Part shown: positions 47,616 through 57,434 of the stretch, in pieces | Numbering within the stretch: the first letter of the stretch is position 1 | How the letters are laid out: every line of letters starts with the position of its first letter | Assembly (NCBI GenBank): GCA_019873665.1 | Contig: JAIOAV010000008.1 | Span: 1 to 64,000, forward strand | From: Chloroflexota bacterium | GTDB taxonomy: Bacteria; Chloroflexota; Anaerolineae; JAAYEA01 | Reading direction: 5' to 3' | DNA: 64,000 nt | Translations under genes and position numbers: made by a program | The notes under the pieces: model-generated | The model's input: the letters and a program-made list of their open reading frames with translations, nothing else | Told to the model about the DNA's origin: nothing | Database searches by the model: none

Positions 47616-47989
47616 GACGCCTCCACTCGCTCGTGTGATCTCACATCGAATCTACAAATATATTCAGATTCCCGTTTTTTTCAAAATCCAGGTCGCAGGT
47701 TTGACCCTGAGAGCGCCACCCTTCACGGTGCCCCACCGCTATGCCGCTGTGCCCGAGCAATACGGGCTCCTGTCAACCTCCCGGTCGGCCGTTCGCGGGC
47801 ACTTGCCGGTAGCAAGCCACAACTTCTCATAATAGCGGCCAAATGTGCAGATCTTGTGGAGGAGAGAGTCCAGATCAGCGATGACCGGCGTGATCGCGTT
47901 GTCATGCCAACGCGTACGCATCAAGTTGACAACTGCACCGGTGTCGCTACACTGCATACGGAGTGAACCAACACACGAAGGAGGTGCCG

Positions 47990-49150
47990 ATGGGCGAGAA
48001 GCCAATCATCGTCGGGGTCGAAATCCACGAGTTCGAGTACAAGCTGCCCAACCTGGGCACCGATTACAATGGGTTCAACATCATCTACGAGCCCGGGCAC
48101 ACCCTGACACGACGCGCCTGCGCCGTCAAGATGCACACCAGCACGGGCATCGTCGGCGAGACGCTCTCCAGCAGCGCCGAGTTGGCTACCTGGCCTATGT
48201 TCATACACTACCTGCTCGGCAAGAACGCGCTCGAGCGCGAAACCCTTTATCTGGACATCAAACGCGCCCTGCGACAGATGGCGCGCGTGGGCATCGGGCC
48301 GTTGGATGTCCTCCTATGGGATATCGCCGGCAAGCACTATGGCGCGCCCATCTGGGAGCTGCTGGGTGGCACATCTCGCCCCCTGCCGTGTTATGCCAGC
48401 ACCTATCACGGCGACGACCAGCCGGGCGGCCTCAGCTCGCCGGAGGCATATGCCGACTTTGCTGCGCAGTGTCTGGGGATGGGCTACCCCGCCTTCAAGA
48501 TCCATGGCTGGGGGAACGCACCCGTACAACGCGAGGTGGCGACCGTCCACGCCGTGGGTCAGCGCGTCGGCGGCCAGATGGATCTCATGCTGGACCCGGC
48601 ATGCGAGCTGAAGAGATTCGGCGATGCGCTCAAGGTGGGCTGGGCATGCGATGAGGAGCGCTTCTTTTGGTGGGAGGATCCATACAACGACGGGGGCATC
48701 TCGCAGTTTGGGCACCGCAAGCTGCGCCAGCTCGTGCGAACACCGCTGTTGCAGACGGAGCACGTGCGTTCGTTGCAGCCGCATGTGGATTTCGCCTTGG
48801 CGGATGCCACCGATTTCGTGCGCGGCGACATCGGTTACGACGGCATCTCCGGCGTCATCAAGCTGGCGCATGCCGCCGAAGGTCTCGGCATTGACATCGA
48901 GTTCCACGGCGCTGGCCCGGCGCAACGCCATTGCATGACCGCCATCCGCAACACGAACTACTATGAGATGGGACTGCTCCACCCCAAAGCGCCCGCCTCC
49001 AGCATTCCGGTCTATCTCAACTACCGCGATGGGCTGGACGCTATTGACGCAAATGGCTGCGTCTATGCCCCAGACGGGGCCGGGCTTGGCGTCGAGCTGG
49101 ATTGGGACTATATAATGAAACATCGTACCGATGGGTGCGAATACCGATAA
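47990..49150 (+). CDS. enolase superfamily / mandelate racemase-like sugar-acid dehydratase
   Basis: GIGPLDVLLWDIAGKHYGAPIWELLGG; YPAFKIHGWG; DLMLDPAC; FHGAGPAQRHCMTAI. Confidence 0.88.
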   Translation: MGEKPIIVGVEIHEFEYKLPNLGTDYNGFNIIYEPGHTLTRRACAVKMHTSTGIVGETLSSSAELATWPMFIHYLLGKNALERETLYLDIKRALRQMARVGIGPLDVLLWDIAGKHYGAPIWELLGGTSRPLPCYASTYHGDDQPGGLSSPEAYADFAAQCLGMGYPAFKIHGWGNAPVQREVATVHAVGQRVGGQMDLMLDPACELKRFGDALKVGWACDEERFFWWEDPYNDGGISQFGHRKLRQLVRTPLLQTEHVRSLQPHVDFALADATDFVRGDIGYDGISGVIKLAHAAEGLGIDIEFHGAGPAQRHCMTAIRNTNYYEMGLLHPKAPASSIPVYLNYRDGLDAIDANGCVYAPDGAGLGVELDWDYIMKHRTDGCEYR

Positions 49151-49168
49151 GCGAGAGGAGAGGCAAAG

Positions 49169-51340
49169 ATGCTCTACCCACAACAGAATGATGTGCGAAA
49201 CATGTTGGACCTGTCCGGCTTTTGGGATTTCCAGTTGGATCCCAATGATGTGGGCGAGGCGCAGGGATGGTATAACGGGCTGAGTGCGCCGCGCCAGATC
49301 GCCGTCCCCGGTAGCTGGAACGAGCAGTTCCAGGATACCCGCGAGTACATGGATCGCGTGTGGTACGTGCGGCGCTTCCACGTGCCGCGTGGGTGGCAGG
49401 GGCAAGAGGTGTGGGTGCGCGTCGGCTCCGCCACCTATGCCGCTAAGGTCTGGGTGAACGGGCAGCCGGTGGGAATGCACGAGGGCGGCAATCTCCCCTT
49501 CGACCTGGAGATCACCCGCCAGACCAAATGGGATGCGGAGAATGTCATCGCCATCACCGTGGAGAACCGCCTTCTGCCGACACGCGTCCCGCCGGGAAAC
49601 CCCGCAGAGGCCGGCGGGATGGGCGGCTTTATGCGCAGCTACCCCGCCACTTCGTATGACTTTTTCCCGTACGGCGGCCTCCACCGACCTGTGCTGCTGT
49701 ATTCCGTCCCCGCCGCGCGCATCGCGGACATCACCGTCGTTACCGACACCGCGGGCAGCGATGGCTTGGTCAAGGTTACTGTCTTGAAATCGGGCAACGC
49801 CAGTGGCGGCCGCATGCGCCTGCACGGCGCCAACGCGCCCGGCGAGACGACACTGGCATTCCGAGGCGACGTGGCGGAAGCCACCATCAGGGTCCCCAAC
49901 GCCCGCCTCTGGTCGCCGGACGACCCTTATCTGTACCCGCTCGAGATCACGCTCTCCGATGGCGGCCGCGTGCTTGATCGCTACCACCTTGAGGTGGGCA
50001 TTCGCACCATCGCGGTGGACGGCCTACAGATCCTGCTCAATGGCCAGCCGATCTTTCTCAAGGGGTTTGGCAAGCACGAGGATTTCCCGATCCATGGGCG
50101 CGGGCTGAATATGCCGCTTCTTATCAAGGATGCGTCGCTGCTCAAGTGGATCGGCGCGAACTCGTACCGCACCTCGCACTATCCCTACTCGGACGAGGCG
50201 ATGCAACTGGCAGACCGTGCCGGCTTTCTCATCGTGGACGAGACCCCCGCCGTCGGCCTGTCTTTCGGTGATAGCGATGAGGATATCGCCGCACGGCTGG
50301 CGCAGACCAAACAGGCGCTGCGCGAGCTGATCGCGCGTGACAAGAACCATCCCAGCGTCATCATGTGGAGCCTCGCCAACGAGCCGTTCATCGGCAAGGG
50401 CGGCATGGGCGGGATGATGGGCGGACGCAGTGAGGCAGAGCCGAGAGCGGAACCGTTCTTCTGCGAGTTGTTCGCCCTGGCGCGGGAGCTGGACCCCACC
50501 CGCCTGGTAACCGTCGAGGCGCCGCTAGGCCCCATCGAGGCGCCATGGCAGGGCGAGGCGGACGTGATCTGTATCCACCGCTATACCGGCTGGTACATGC
50601 TGGGCGGGCGTTTGGATGTGGCGCTGCAGATGCTGGAGGCGGATCTGGATCATGTGCACCAGACGTGGCACAAGCCGGTGATGATCACCGAGTTCGGCAC
50701 GGACACGTTGGCCGGACATCACGCCGACCCGCCGGAGATGTGGAGCGAAGAATACCAGGCCGAATACCTGAAGCGGTATCTGGATATCGCCGCCCGCAAA
50801 GAGTATATCGCCGGACTGCACGTCTGGAATTTCGCCGATTTCAAGACCAGTCAGGGGATCATCCGCGCGGGGGGCATGAACCTCAAGGGTGTGTTCACGC
50901 GGGATCGCCGCCCCAAGATGGCCGCGCATCTGCTGCGCAGCCGTTGGGCCGCTGTCGCTGCGCCGAGCACAGAACCCGTCACGCCGCCGACGCCCGCCGC
51001 TCCCACCGCAGAGCCGCCATCCCCGCCGCCGGAGCCGGAGGTGCCGGAAGCGCTGGTCGCGCTGGCACAAAAGCTGGACGGCAAGAATCCACACCTCAAC
51101 TCCGTGATCGAGTTCCGTCTGGGTGAGGAAGAGGTCTATCGGCTCGTCTTTGTCGCAGGCGCCTGCCACGCCGAGGCCGGCCCGGGCCAGGGCCCCGCGA
51201 CGGTGACGCTGACGATCAAGCCCGAGGACGCGGAGAAGCTCCTCAAGGGTGAGCTAAATGCTATGGCGGCATTGATGTCCGGGCGCATCAAAGTCGCCGG
51301 CGACGTGACGGCGCTCATGGTGCTGCGCAGCGCGATGTAG
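49169..51340 (+). CDS. GH2 glycosidase with C-terminal SCP2 sterol-binding-like domain
   Basis: GH2 motifs NGQPIFLKGFGKHEDFPIHGRG, RDKNHPSVIMWSLANEP, MITEFGTDT; Pro/Thr/Ala linker; C-term PATVTLTIKPEDAEKLLKGELNAMAALMSGRIKVAGDVTALMVL. Confidence 0.88.
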   Translation: MLYPQQNDVRNMLDLSGFWDFQLDPNDVGEAQGWYNGLSAPRQIAVPGSWNEQFQDTREYMDRVWYVRRFHVPRGWQGQEVWVRVGSATYAAKVWVNGQPVGMHEGGNLPFDLEITRQTKWDAENVIAITVENRLLPTRVPPGNPAEAGGMGGFMRSYPATSYDFFPYGGLHRPVLLYSVPAARIADITVVTDTAGSDGLVKVTVLKSGNASGGRMRLHGANAPGETTLAFRGDVAEATIRVPNARLWSPDDPYLYPLEITLSDGGRVLDRYHLEVGIRTIAVDGLQILLNGQPIFLKGFGKHEDFPIHGRGLNMPLLIKDASLLKWIGANSYRTSHYPYSDEAMQLADRAGFLIVDETPAVGLSFGDSDEDIAARLAQTKQALRELIARDKNHPSVIMWSLANEPFIGKGGMGGMMGGRSEAEPRAEPFFCELFALARELDPTRLVTVEAPLGPIEAPWQGEADVICIHRYTGWYMLGGRLDVALQMLEADLDHVHQTWHKPVMITEFGTDTLAGHHADPPEMWSEEYQAEYLKRYLDIAARKEYIAGLHVWNFADFKTSQGIIRAGGMNLKGVFTRDRRPKMAAHLLRSRWAAVAAPSTEPVTPPTPAAPTAEPPSPPPEPEVPEALVALAQKLDGKNPHLNSVIEFRLGEEEVYRLVFVAGACHAEAGPGQGPATVTLTIKPEDAEKLLKGELNAMAALMSGRIKVAGDVTALMVLRSAM

Positions 51341-51354
51341 GGGCAGCTTGCATC

Positions 51355-51393
51355 GAGCCCCAGTCCCCCCAGCAACTGAGGGGACTGGGGCTC
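51355..51393 (+). terminator. very stable 14-bp hairpin after the GH2-SCP2 gene
   Basis: GAGCCCCAGTCCCC/GGGGACTGGGGCTC perfect stem; no T tract. Confidence 0.5.
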
Positions 51394-51444
51394 TGGCGGG
51401 TATGCCCGCCTGTGCACCCAGCAACACGAGGGAGTGAGAGTGAT

Positions 51445-52023
51445 ATGGCAGGGCAGGATCAGATGTCGCAGACCGGGGAGCGTCCGGAGCTTGTCGCGCT
51501 GGTGGAGGCACTCCTCTTCGTGGCGGACGCGCCGGCAACTGCCGCGCAGCTCGCGCAGGCGCTGGACACGAGCGAGAAGGAGGTTGCCACGGCACTGGTC
51601 ACGCTGGGCGAGGCGCTGGCCGGGCGCGGCATACGCCTGCAAGCGGACAGGGGCCGCTACCAGCTTGTGTCCGCACCGGAGGCCGCGCCGCACATCGAGC
51701 GCTTTCTCGGCCTGGACCTCTCTGCGAAACCGTCGCGGGCCGCGCTGGAGACGCTGGCCGTCGTCGCTTACCGCCAGCCGATCACCCGCGCGCAGATCGA
51801 GGCGATCCGGGGCGTGGATTGCAGCGGCGTCTTGCGCACGCTCCTCTCGCGTGGGCTGTTGTGCGAGGTGGGACGGCTGGAGCAGGCCGGGCGGCCCATC
51901 CTTTTCGGCACGACCTTCGAGTTCCTGCAATACTTTGGCCTGTCGGACCTGTCCGAGCTGCCGCCGCTGGAGGAAGCCGCGCCACCGGAGGAGACGGCGG
52001 GAGAAGTCTCCTCAGAAGCCTAG
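51445..52023 (+). CDS. scpB: segregation and condensation protein B
   Basis: ALVEALLFVADAPATAAQLAQAL; AALETLAVVAYRQPITRAQIEAIRGVDCSGVLRTLLSRGLL. Confidence 0.93.
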   Translation: MAGQDQMSQTGERPELVALVEALLFVADAPATAAQLAQALDTSEKEVATALVTLGEALAGRGIRLQADRGRYQLVSAPEAAPHIERFLGLDLSAKPSRAALETLAVVAYRQPITRAQIEAIRGVDCSGVLRTLLSRGLLCEVGRLEQAGRPILFGTTFEFLQYFGLSDLSELPPLEEAAPPEETAGEVSSEA

Positions 52024-52110
52024 TGTATCATCGCCTTTGCAGTATAATGCGTTCGGGGACCTACGCAAGGATGCGTAACATGACACCCGACAAGGGAAAG
52101 GGGAAATCGC

Positions 52111-52884
52111 ATGAACAAAGATCAGCAACGTCAGATCGTCAATGTCTTGGCGACGCTGCTCGTGATCGTGGTCAACGTGCTCGCCAACGCGCTGCCGCTG
52201 AACGGCCAGAACACCGGGGAGATCTCGGATCGCTTTGCCATCTACTTCGTGCCCGCGGGCTACGTCTTTTCCATCTGGGGCCTCATCTATCTGGGGTTGA
52301 TCGCCTTTGCGGTGTACCAGGCGTTGCCCTCTCAGCGCGAGAACCGGGCAGTGCGGCGTATCGGCTATCTCTATGCGCTGAGCTGCGTGGCTAACACCGT
52401 CTGGATCTTTCTCTGGCACTATAATGTGTTCTCGCTGACCATCGTCGCCATGGCGATCCTCTTGCTTTCCCTCATCGCCATCTACCTGCGGCTGGGGATC
52501 GGACGCGCGGCGGTGTCGAACGCTATCAAGTGGTGCGTCCACATCCCCTTCAGCCTCTACCTCGGCTGGATCACCGTCGCCACCATCGCCAATGCGACGC
52601 AAGTGCTCTACTACTGGGGGTGGAACGGCGCGCCGCTCAGCCCGCAGGTGTGGGCCGTGATCATGCTCATCGTCGGCGCGGCAGTCGCATCGCTGGTTGG
52701 CATCAATCGGGGCGATATCGCCTACATCCTCGTCATCGTCTGGGCCTATGTGGGCATCGCCGTCAAGTTCCCCGACGAGCTGGCCATCGCCATCACCGCC
52801 ATCGTCGCCGCCATCGTCGTCGCGCTCAGCCTGGTGCGCGGCGTACCGCGCCGCCGCACGTGGCCAAGGCCCACAGCGACGTAA
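52111..52884 (+). CDS. TspO/MBR-like tryptophan-rich membrane protein
   Basis: PAGYVFSIWGLIYLGL, WIFLWHYNVFSL, multiple TM helices. Confidence 0.65.
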   Translation: MNKDQQRQIVNVLATLLVIVVNVLANALPLNGQNTGEISDRFAIYFVPAGYVFSIWGLIYLGLIAFAVYQALPSQRENRAVRRIGYLYALSCVANTVWIFLWHYNVFSLTIVAMAILLLSLIAIYLRLGIGRAAVSNAIKWCVHIPFSLYLGWITVATIANATQVLYYWGWNGAPLSPQVWAVIMLIVGAAVASLVGINRGDIAYILVIVWAYVGIAVKFPDELAIAITAIVAAIVVALSLVRGVPRRRTWPRPTAT

Positions 52885-52919
52885 CAGGCTGCGCGCCGAA
52901 CCACACGACAGGGCAAGCC

Positions 52920-53951
52920 ATGCAGCAACACATCATATCCACTAAAGAGAGCCGGCAGTGGCAGGGGATCCCGGCCATCGAGCGCGCCCGCAACGGCCGC
53001 CTCTGGTGCGCGTTCTACAGCGGCGGCCCCAAAGAGCCTGACCCGGATAACTATATTCTGCTCACCACCAGCACCGATGACGGCGTCACCTGGTCGCCGC
53101 CTGCGCCCATCATCGCGCCGCCGGGCACGACGCGTGCCTACGATCCGGCGCTCTGGCACGACCTTCACGGGCGGCTCTGGCTGATCTATAACCTCGTCGA
53201 CCTGACGACGCGCGACTTTTCCGTGTGGGCCATCACCGCGGACAATGCCACCGGCCCGACGCCGCGCTGGAGTGCGCCGCGACGGATCGAGCTGGGCGTG
53301 CCTTTTGCCGTCCGGCTGAACAAGCCGATCGTGCTCTCCAGCGGCGACTGGCTTCTGCCGGTTACATGGGCCAGGATCGCACCAGAGGGGACGTGGTTCC
53401 CGCGCGACCAGCAGTTGCAGGGAGTGGCGATCTCCACCGACGATGGCGCGCACTGGAAGCTCTATGGCGCGGTGGAGGCGCCGCCCTGGGCGCTGGAGAA
53501 TATGCTGGTGGAGCGCCGCGACGGCACGGTGTGGATGCTGATCCGCACCGGCAGCGGCGTGATCTGGCAGAGCCTGTCGGCGGATGGCGGGCGTAGCTGG
53601 GCAGCCGGCGCGCCCACGTCCATTGTCAATCCCGGCACCCGCTTCTTCATCGGGCGGCTGGCCTCCGGGCGGCTCCTGCTGATCAACACGCCCGACCCCA
53701 GGCAGCGCAAGGGGCTGCGCGCTTATGTCAGCGAGCTGCAGGACGATGCTGCCTTTGGCGCGGGGCTAGAGCTGGATGCGCGCGACCGGGTGTCGTATCC
53801 TGATGCGGTGCAGGCCTCCGACGGGCGGATCTATGCGGTGCACGACTGCGACCGCAAGGGCCGGGGCGAGATCGTGCTGAGCGTGTTCACGGAGGAGGAG
53901 GTTTTGGCTGGTAGAGGGTTCATGCAAATACGTAGCGCGAAAAGCCTGTAA
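52920..53951 (+). CDS. sialidase-fold / BNR-repeat protein
   Basis: Asp-boxes STDDGVTW, STDDGAHW, SADGGRSW; QGIPAIERARNGRLW. Confidence 0.85.
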   Translation: MQQHIISTKESRQWQGIPAIERARNGRLWCAFYSGGPKEPDPDNYILLTTSTDDGVTWSPPAPIIAPPGTTRAYDPALWHDLHGRLWLIYNLVDLTTRDFSVWAITADNATGPTPRWSAPRRIELGVPFAVRLNKPIVLSSGDWLLPVTWARIAPEGTWFPRDQQLQGVAISTDDGAHWKLYGAVEAPPWALENMLVERRDGTVWMLIRTGSGVIWQSLSADGGRSWAAGAPTSIVNPGTRFFIGRLASGRLLLINTPDPRQRKGLRAYVSELQDDAAFGAGLELDARDRVSYPDAVQASDGRIYAVHDCDRKGRGEIVLSVFTEEEVLAGRGFMQIRSAKSL

Positions 53952-53959
53952 GGAGCAAT

Positions 53960-55414
53960 ATGCCACCCAACATCCTCATTTTCATGACCGACCAGGAGCG
54001 GGACGATGTCGTGCGCCCCGACCATCCCTGCCTCACGCCCAACGCCACACGTCTGGCGCGCGAGGGCATCCTGTTCACCGACGCCTATTGCCCGACGGCG
54101 CACTGCTGCCCCTCCCGCGCCACCTTCATGACCGGCCTCTATCCTAGCCGCCACGGCGTCTTCAATAACGTCTCCAACCCCACGCGCCTCAGCGTCGGCC
54201 TGAACCCCGGCATCGCCACTTTTGGCGAGCAGCTGCGCGCCGCGGGCTACAGCCTCGCCTATGCCGGCAAGTGGCACGTGGCGGATGACGAAGGCCCCGC
54301 CGACCGCGGCTGGCGCGAGCTGTATGTTACCTCGAGCAAGGGGGCATATCAGGAGCGCGGTCTCTTTCAGTACCGCGACGCGCCCAAGGATGCCGCCGGC
54401 CCGCGCGGGCGCGGGCAGGTGTTGCGCCCGGGCTGGGGCCACTATCAACTCTATGGGTCTTACCCCACCGACGGCCCCAAGGGCTATGAGGAGCACCGCG
54501 ACTATCGCGTGGTGCGCTCGGCGCTGGACGCGCTGCCCGCGCTGGCGGCGAGCGGCCAGCCGTGGTGCCTCTTCATTGGCCCCAGCGGCCCGCATGATCC
54601 CTTCATCGTGCCGGAGCGCTTTGCGCGCCTCTACGACCCGCGCGATATCCCGCTGCCGCCCAACTACTATGATTCGCTGGCCGACAAGCCGCGCGTCTAT
54701 CAGCGGATGCGGCAGCAATACTGGAGCCAGCTCACGCCGGACGAGGTGCGCGAGTCCATCGCCCACTACTACGCCTATTGCAGCATGGAGGATGCGATGT
54801 TCGGCGAGGTGCTGGACGCGCTGCAGCAGACCGGGCAGGCAGATGACACGCTGGTGCTGCGCCTGAGCGACCATGGCGAATACGTCGGCGCGCACGGCCT
54901 CTACTGCAAAGGCGTGCCCGCCTTCCGCGAGGCGTACCACGTGGTCGCGCTGGCCCGCTGGCCGAAAGGGATCGCGCGCCCCGGTCGCGCCGTGGATGCA
55001 TTCATCACGCACGCCGACTGGGCGCCCACACTACTGGAGCTGGCCGGCCTCCCTGTGCCGGATGGGCTGACGGGACGGAGCATCCTCCCCTTCTTCCGCG
55101 ATGAGACGCCCGCCGATTGGCCAGACACGATCTACACGCAGCTCAACGGCGTCGAGCTGTACTACTCGCAGCGCGCCGTCATCACCAAAGAGTTCAAGTA
55201 CGTCTATAACGGCTTTGATTTCGACGAGCTATACGACTTGCGCCACGACCCGCACGAGATGATTAACCTCGCCGCACACCCGGACTATCAGGAGATCAAG
55301 AAAGACTTAGTGCGGCGCATGTGGCGCTTTGCGGACCAGGAGCAGGACATCATCTTTAACAGCTATGCCACGGTGGCACTGGCCCCATGGGGACCTGGCA
55401 TCGCCGCGCCATAG
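53960..55414 (+). CDS. sulfatase, no signal peptide apparent
   Basis: MPPNILIFMTDQERDD; CCPSRATFMTGLYPSRHG; GKWHVADDEG; LSDHGEYVGAHG. Confidence 0.93.
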   Translation: MPPNILIFMTDQERDDVVRPDHPCLTPNATRLAREGILFTDAYCPTAHCCPSRATFMTGLYPSRHGVFNNVSNPTRLSVGLNPGIATFGEQLRAAGYSLAYAGKWHVADDEGPADRGWRELYVTSSKGAYQERGLFQYRDAPKDAAGPRGRGQVLRPGWGHYQLYGSYPTDGPKGYEEHRDYRVVRSALDALPALAASGQPWCLFIGPSGPHDPFIVPERFARLYDPRDIPLPPNYYDSLADKPRVYQRMRQQYWSQLTPDEVRESIAHYYAYCSMEDAMFGEVLDALQQTGQADDTLVLRLSDHGEYVGAHGLYCKGVPAFREAYHVVALARWPKGIARPGRAVDAFITHADWAPTLLELAGLPVPDGLTGRSILPFFRDETPADWPDTIYTQLNGVELYYSQRAVITKEFKYVYNGFDFDELYDLRHDPHEMINLAAHPDYQEIKKDLVRRMWRFADQEQDIIFNSYATVALAPWGPGIAAP

Positions 55415-55423
55415 CCGGCACAA

Positions 55424-55457
55424 AAAAGCGGAGCCAGGATCTATCGGCTCCGCTTTT
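55424..55457. terminator. bidirectional intrinsic terminator between convergent genes
   Basis: AAAAGCGGAGCC-AGGATCTATC-GGCTCCGCTTTT. Confidence 0.9.
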
Positions 55458-55476
55458 CGTCTCGCAGCGTATGGCG

Positions 55477-56607
55477 CTATTCACACGCCAATGGCGCAAA
55501 GCCGCTGACCTTGGGCGCCAGCTCGTCCGGCTCGCGGCGGATCAAGGAGACCGGGCCAAGCGCACAGAGGATCGTCTTGCCATCCATCGTCAAGTACTCG
55601 AAACGACGGCTGCCACTCACATGGACGCGCAGGCGGCTGCTATCCAGCCGGCCCTCGATGATGACCGTGCCGCCGGTCATCGAGGCACGCTCCACTTTCA
55701 CGGGGATGACGTTGCGGTGCTTGCTTCGCTGATCCTCCTCGATGATGTCCACGTCATCGGCGCGGATGCACGCCCACACGGTCGTGCCGACGCCCATGTC
55801 GGCTGGCGGCTTGGGGACGTGCAGCTCGGCCGTGACTCCGTCCAGCGCCACCCGCGCGCCGCCCTCCATCGCCACGATCCTGCCCGGCAAGAAATTGTTC
55901 GTCCCGATAAAGTCGGCGCTGAAGAGCGTCTGCGGATAACGGTACACATCCAGCGGCGCGCCCTCTTGCACGATCTTGCCGTTATACATCAGCAGCACAT
56001 TGTCCGCGATCGTCAGTGCCTCCGCCTGATCGTGTGTGACAAGGATCGTGGTGCATCTCGCCTTGCGGTGGATCTCGGCGATCTCCAGCTTGAGCTGGTC
56101 GCGCAGCTTGGCATCCAGCGAGCTAAGCGGCTCGTCTAGCAAGAGAAGGCGCGGCGCTGGCGCCAGCGCCCGCGCGATCACCACGCGTTGCGCCTGACCG
56201 CCAGAGAGCTGGGCAAAACGCCGATCCTCCATCCCCTCCAGCTGCACCAGACGCAGCATCTCTTTGACGCGCGACGCGATCTTGTCTTTGGGCCACTTGC
56301 GGAGTTGCAGGCCCCAGGCGATGTTGTCAAAGGCGGTCATGTGAGGGAACATGGAGGGGCGCTGGAATACCATGCCCAGGTTGCGGCGGCTCGGCGCGAG
56401 GGTGGTAACATCCTCGTCCCCGATGTAGATGCGCCCCGCATCCGGCGTGGTGAGACCGGCGATGCAGCGCAAGAGCGTCGTCTTGCCACAGCCAGACGGC
56501 CCCAAAACGGCCGTCAGCGAGCCTTCCTTGATCTCCACATCCAGGTGGTCCACAGCCACAACTGAGCCGTAGCGTTTGGTCAGTCCTTCGGTGCGTACAG
56601 TTGCCAT
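55477..56607 (-). CDS. ABC transporter ATP-binding protein (CUT1/PotA-like)
   Basis: LGPSGCGKTTLLRCIAGL, LSGGQAQRVVIARALAPAPRLLLLDEPLSSLDAKLR, C-terminal TOBE-like region. Confidence 0.95.
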   Translation of the reverse strand: MATVRTEGLTKRYGSVVAVDHLDVEIKEGSLTAVLGPSGCGKTTLLRCIAGLTTPDAGRIYIGDEDVTTLAPSRRNLGMVFQRPSMFPHMTAFDNIAWGLQLRKWPKDKIASRVKEMLRLVQLEGMEDRRFAQLSGGQAQRVVIARALAPAPRLLLLDEPLSSLDAKLRDQLKLEIAEIHRKARCTTILVTHDQAEALTIADNVLLMYNGKIVQEGAPLDVYRYPQTLFSADFIGTNNFLPGRIVAMEGGARVALDGVTAELHVPKPPADMGVGTTVWACIRADDVDIIEEDQRSKHRNVIPVKVERASMTGGTVIIEGRLDSSRLRVHVSGSRRFEYLTMDGKTILCALGPVSLIRREPDELAPKVSGFAPLACE

Positions 56608-56636
56608 CAGCACTCCCCTCTCGACAGGTATAGCCA

Positions 56637-57434
56637 CTAGACGAACAGGCCGCGAAACTGCTTGCGGAAAACAAAGTAGAGCGTCTGCACCACGCCCAAC
56701 ACCACCGCCTGCATCGCCAACACCTCAACGGCGATCCAACTTGTGAAGCCCACCTTCCCCATATCCTCATAGACGAACATGGAAACCGTTTGCTCTCGCG
56801 AGCCAAGGATGTAGGGCGCGGTGAAGGCAGTGGAAGCGGCCGTGAAGGCGATCATGGCCGCAGTGAGCAGGCCCGGCGCAATCATGGGCAATGTGATTTT
56901 GAAAAAGGCGTGCAAGGGTGATGCGCCCATCATCAACGCCGCCTCTTCATACACCGGGTCGGTGGTGGCGATAGAGGCTTGAATGGAGCGCACAACTAGC
57001 GGGATAGCGCCCATAGCCGTGGCCACCACAATAATGGGAAAAGTGCCTCGCAGCTCAGTAAAGAAGATAAAAACATAGACGCCAATGGCTGACACATAGG
57101 TTACCGAGGGAAAGATCGTCGGCACAAAGATCAATACCTGCATTAGGCTACGCCCGGCAAAGTAGCGTCGCTCCATGGCATAGGCCGCTGGCAGACAGAT
57201 GCCCAGCAGCAGCAAGCTGGTCCACAAAGCCAGCCGTAGGCTAAAGCCCAGCGTCTTGAAAAAGCTCGACCAGAGCACTTCGCGGAAAGCATACAACGTG
57301 TAATACCTGGGCGGGAATTGGACATCGGCCGAGAAGGAGGTCAACACCATCTGCAACACAGGCCAGACCAAGATCAGCGCCAACGCTAGCGCATAGATGT
57401 TCAGGATCACCCGCAAAATGCGCGGCAGTTTCAT
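56637..57434 (-). CDS. ABC transporter permease
   Basis: BPD-type permease EAALMMGASPLHAFFKITLPMIAPG. Confidence 0.93.
   Translation of the reverse strand: MKLPRILRVILNIYALALALILVWPVLQMVLTSFSADVQFPPRYYTLYAFREVLWSSFFKTLGFSLRLALWTSLLLLGICLPAAYAMERRYFAGRSLMQVLIFVPTIFPSVTYVSAIGVYVFIFFTELRGTFPIIVVATAMGAIPLVVRSIQASIATTDPVYEEAALMMGASPLHAFFKITLPMIAPGLLTAAMIAFTAASTAFTAPYILGSREQTVSMFVYEDMGKVGFTSWIAVEVLAMQAVVLGVVQTLYFVFRKQFRGLFV

Noticed and set aside
48314-49987. 557-aa minus-strand ORF
   Set aside because: Antisense to the enolase-superfamily and GH2 genes, both with clear motifs
3618-55414. Dedicated sulfoglycolysis (sulfoquinovose) locus based on sulfatases, isomerase and GRE activase
   Set aside because: No recognisable GH31 sulfoquinovosidase, sulfo-sugar aldolase/transaldolase or sulfite lyase in the window; the evidence is only suggestive
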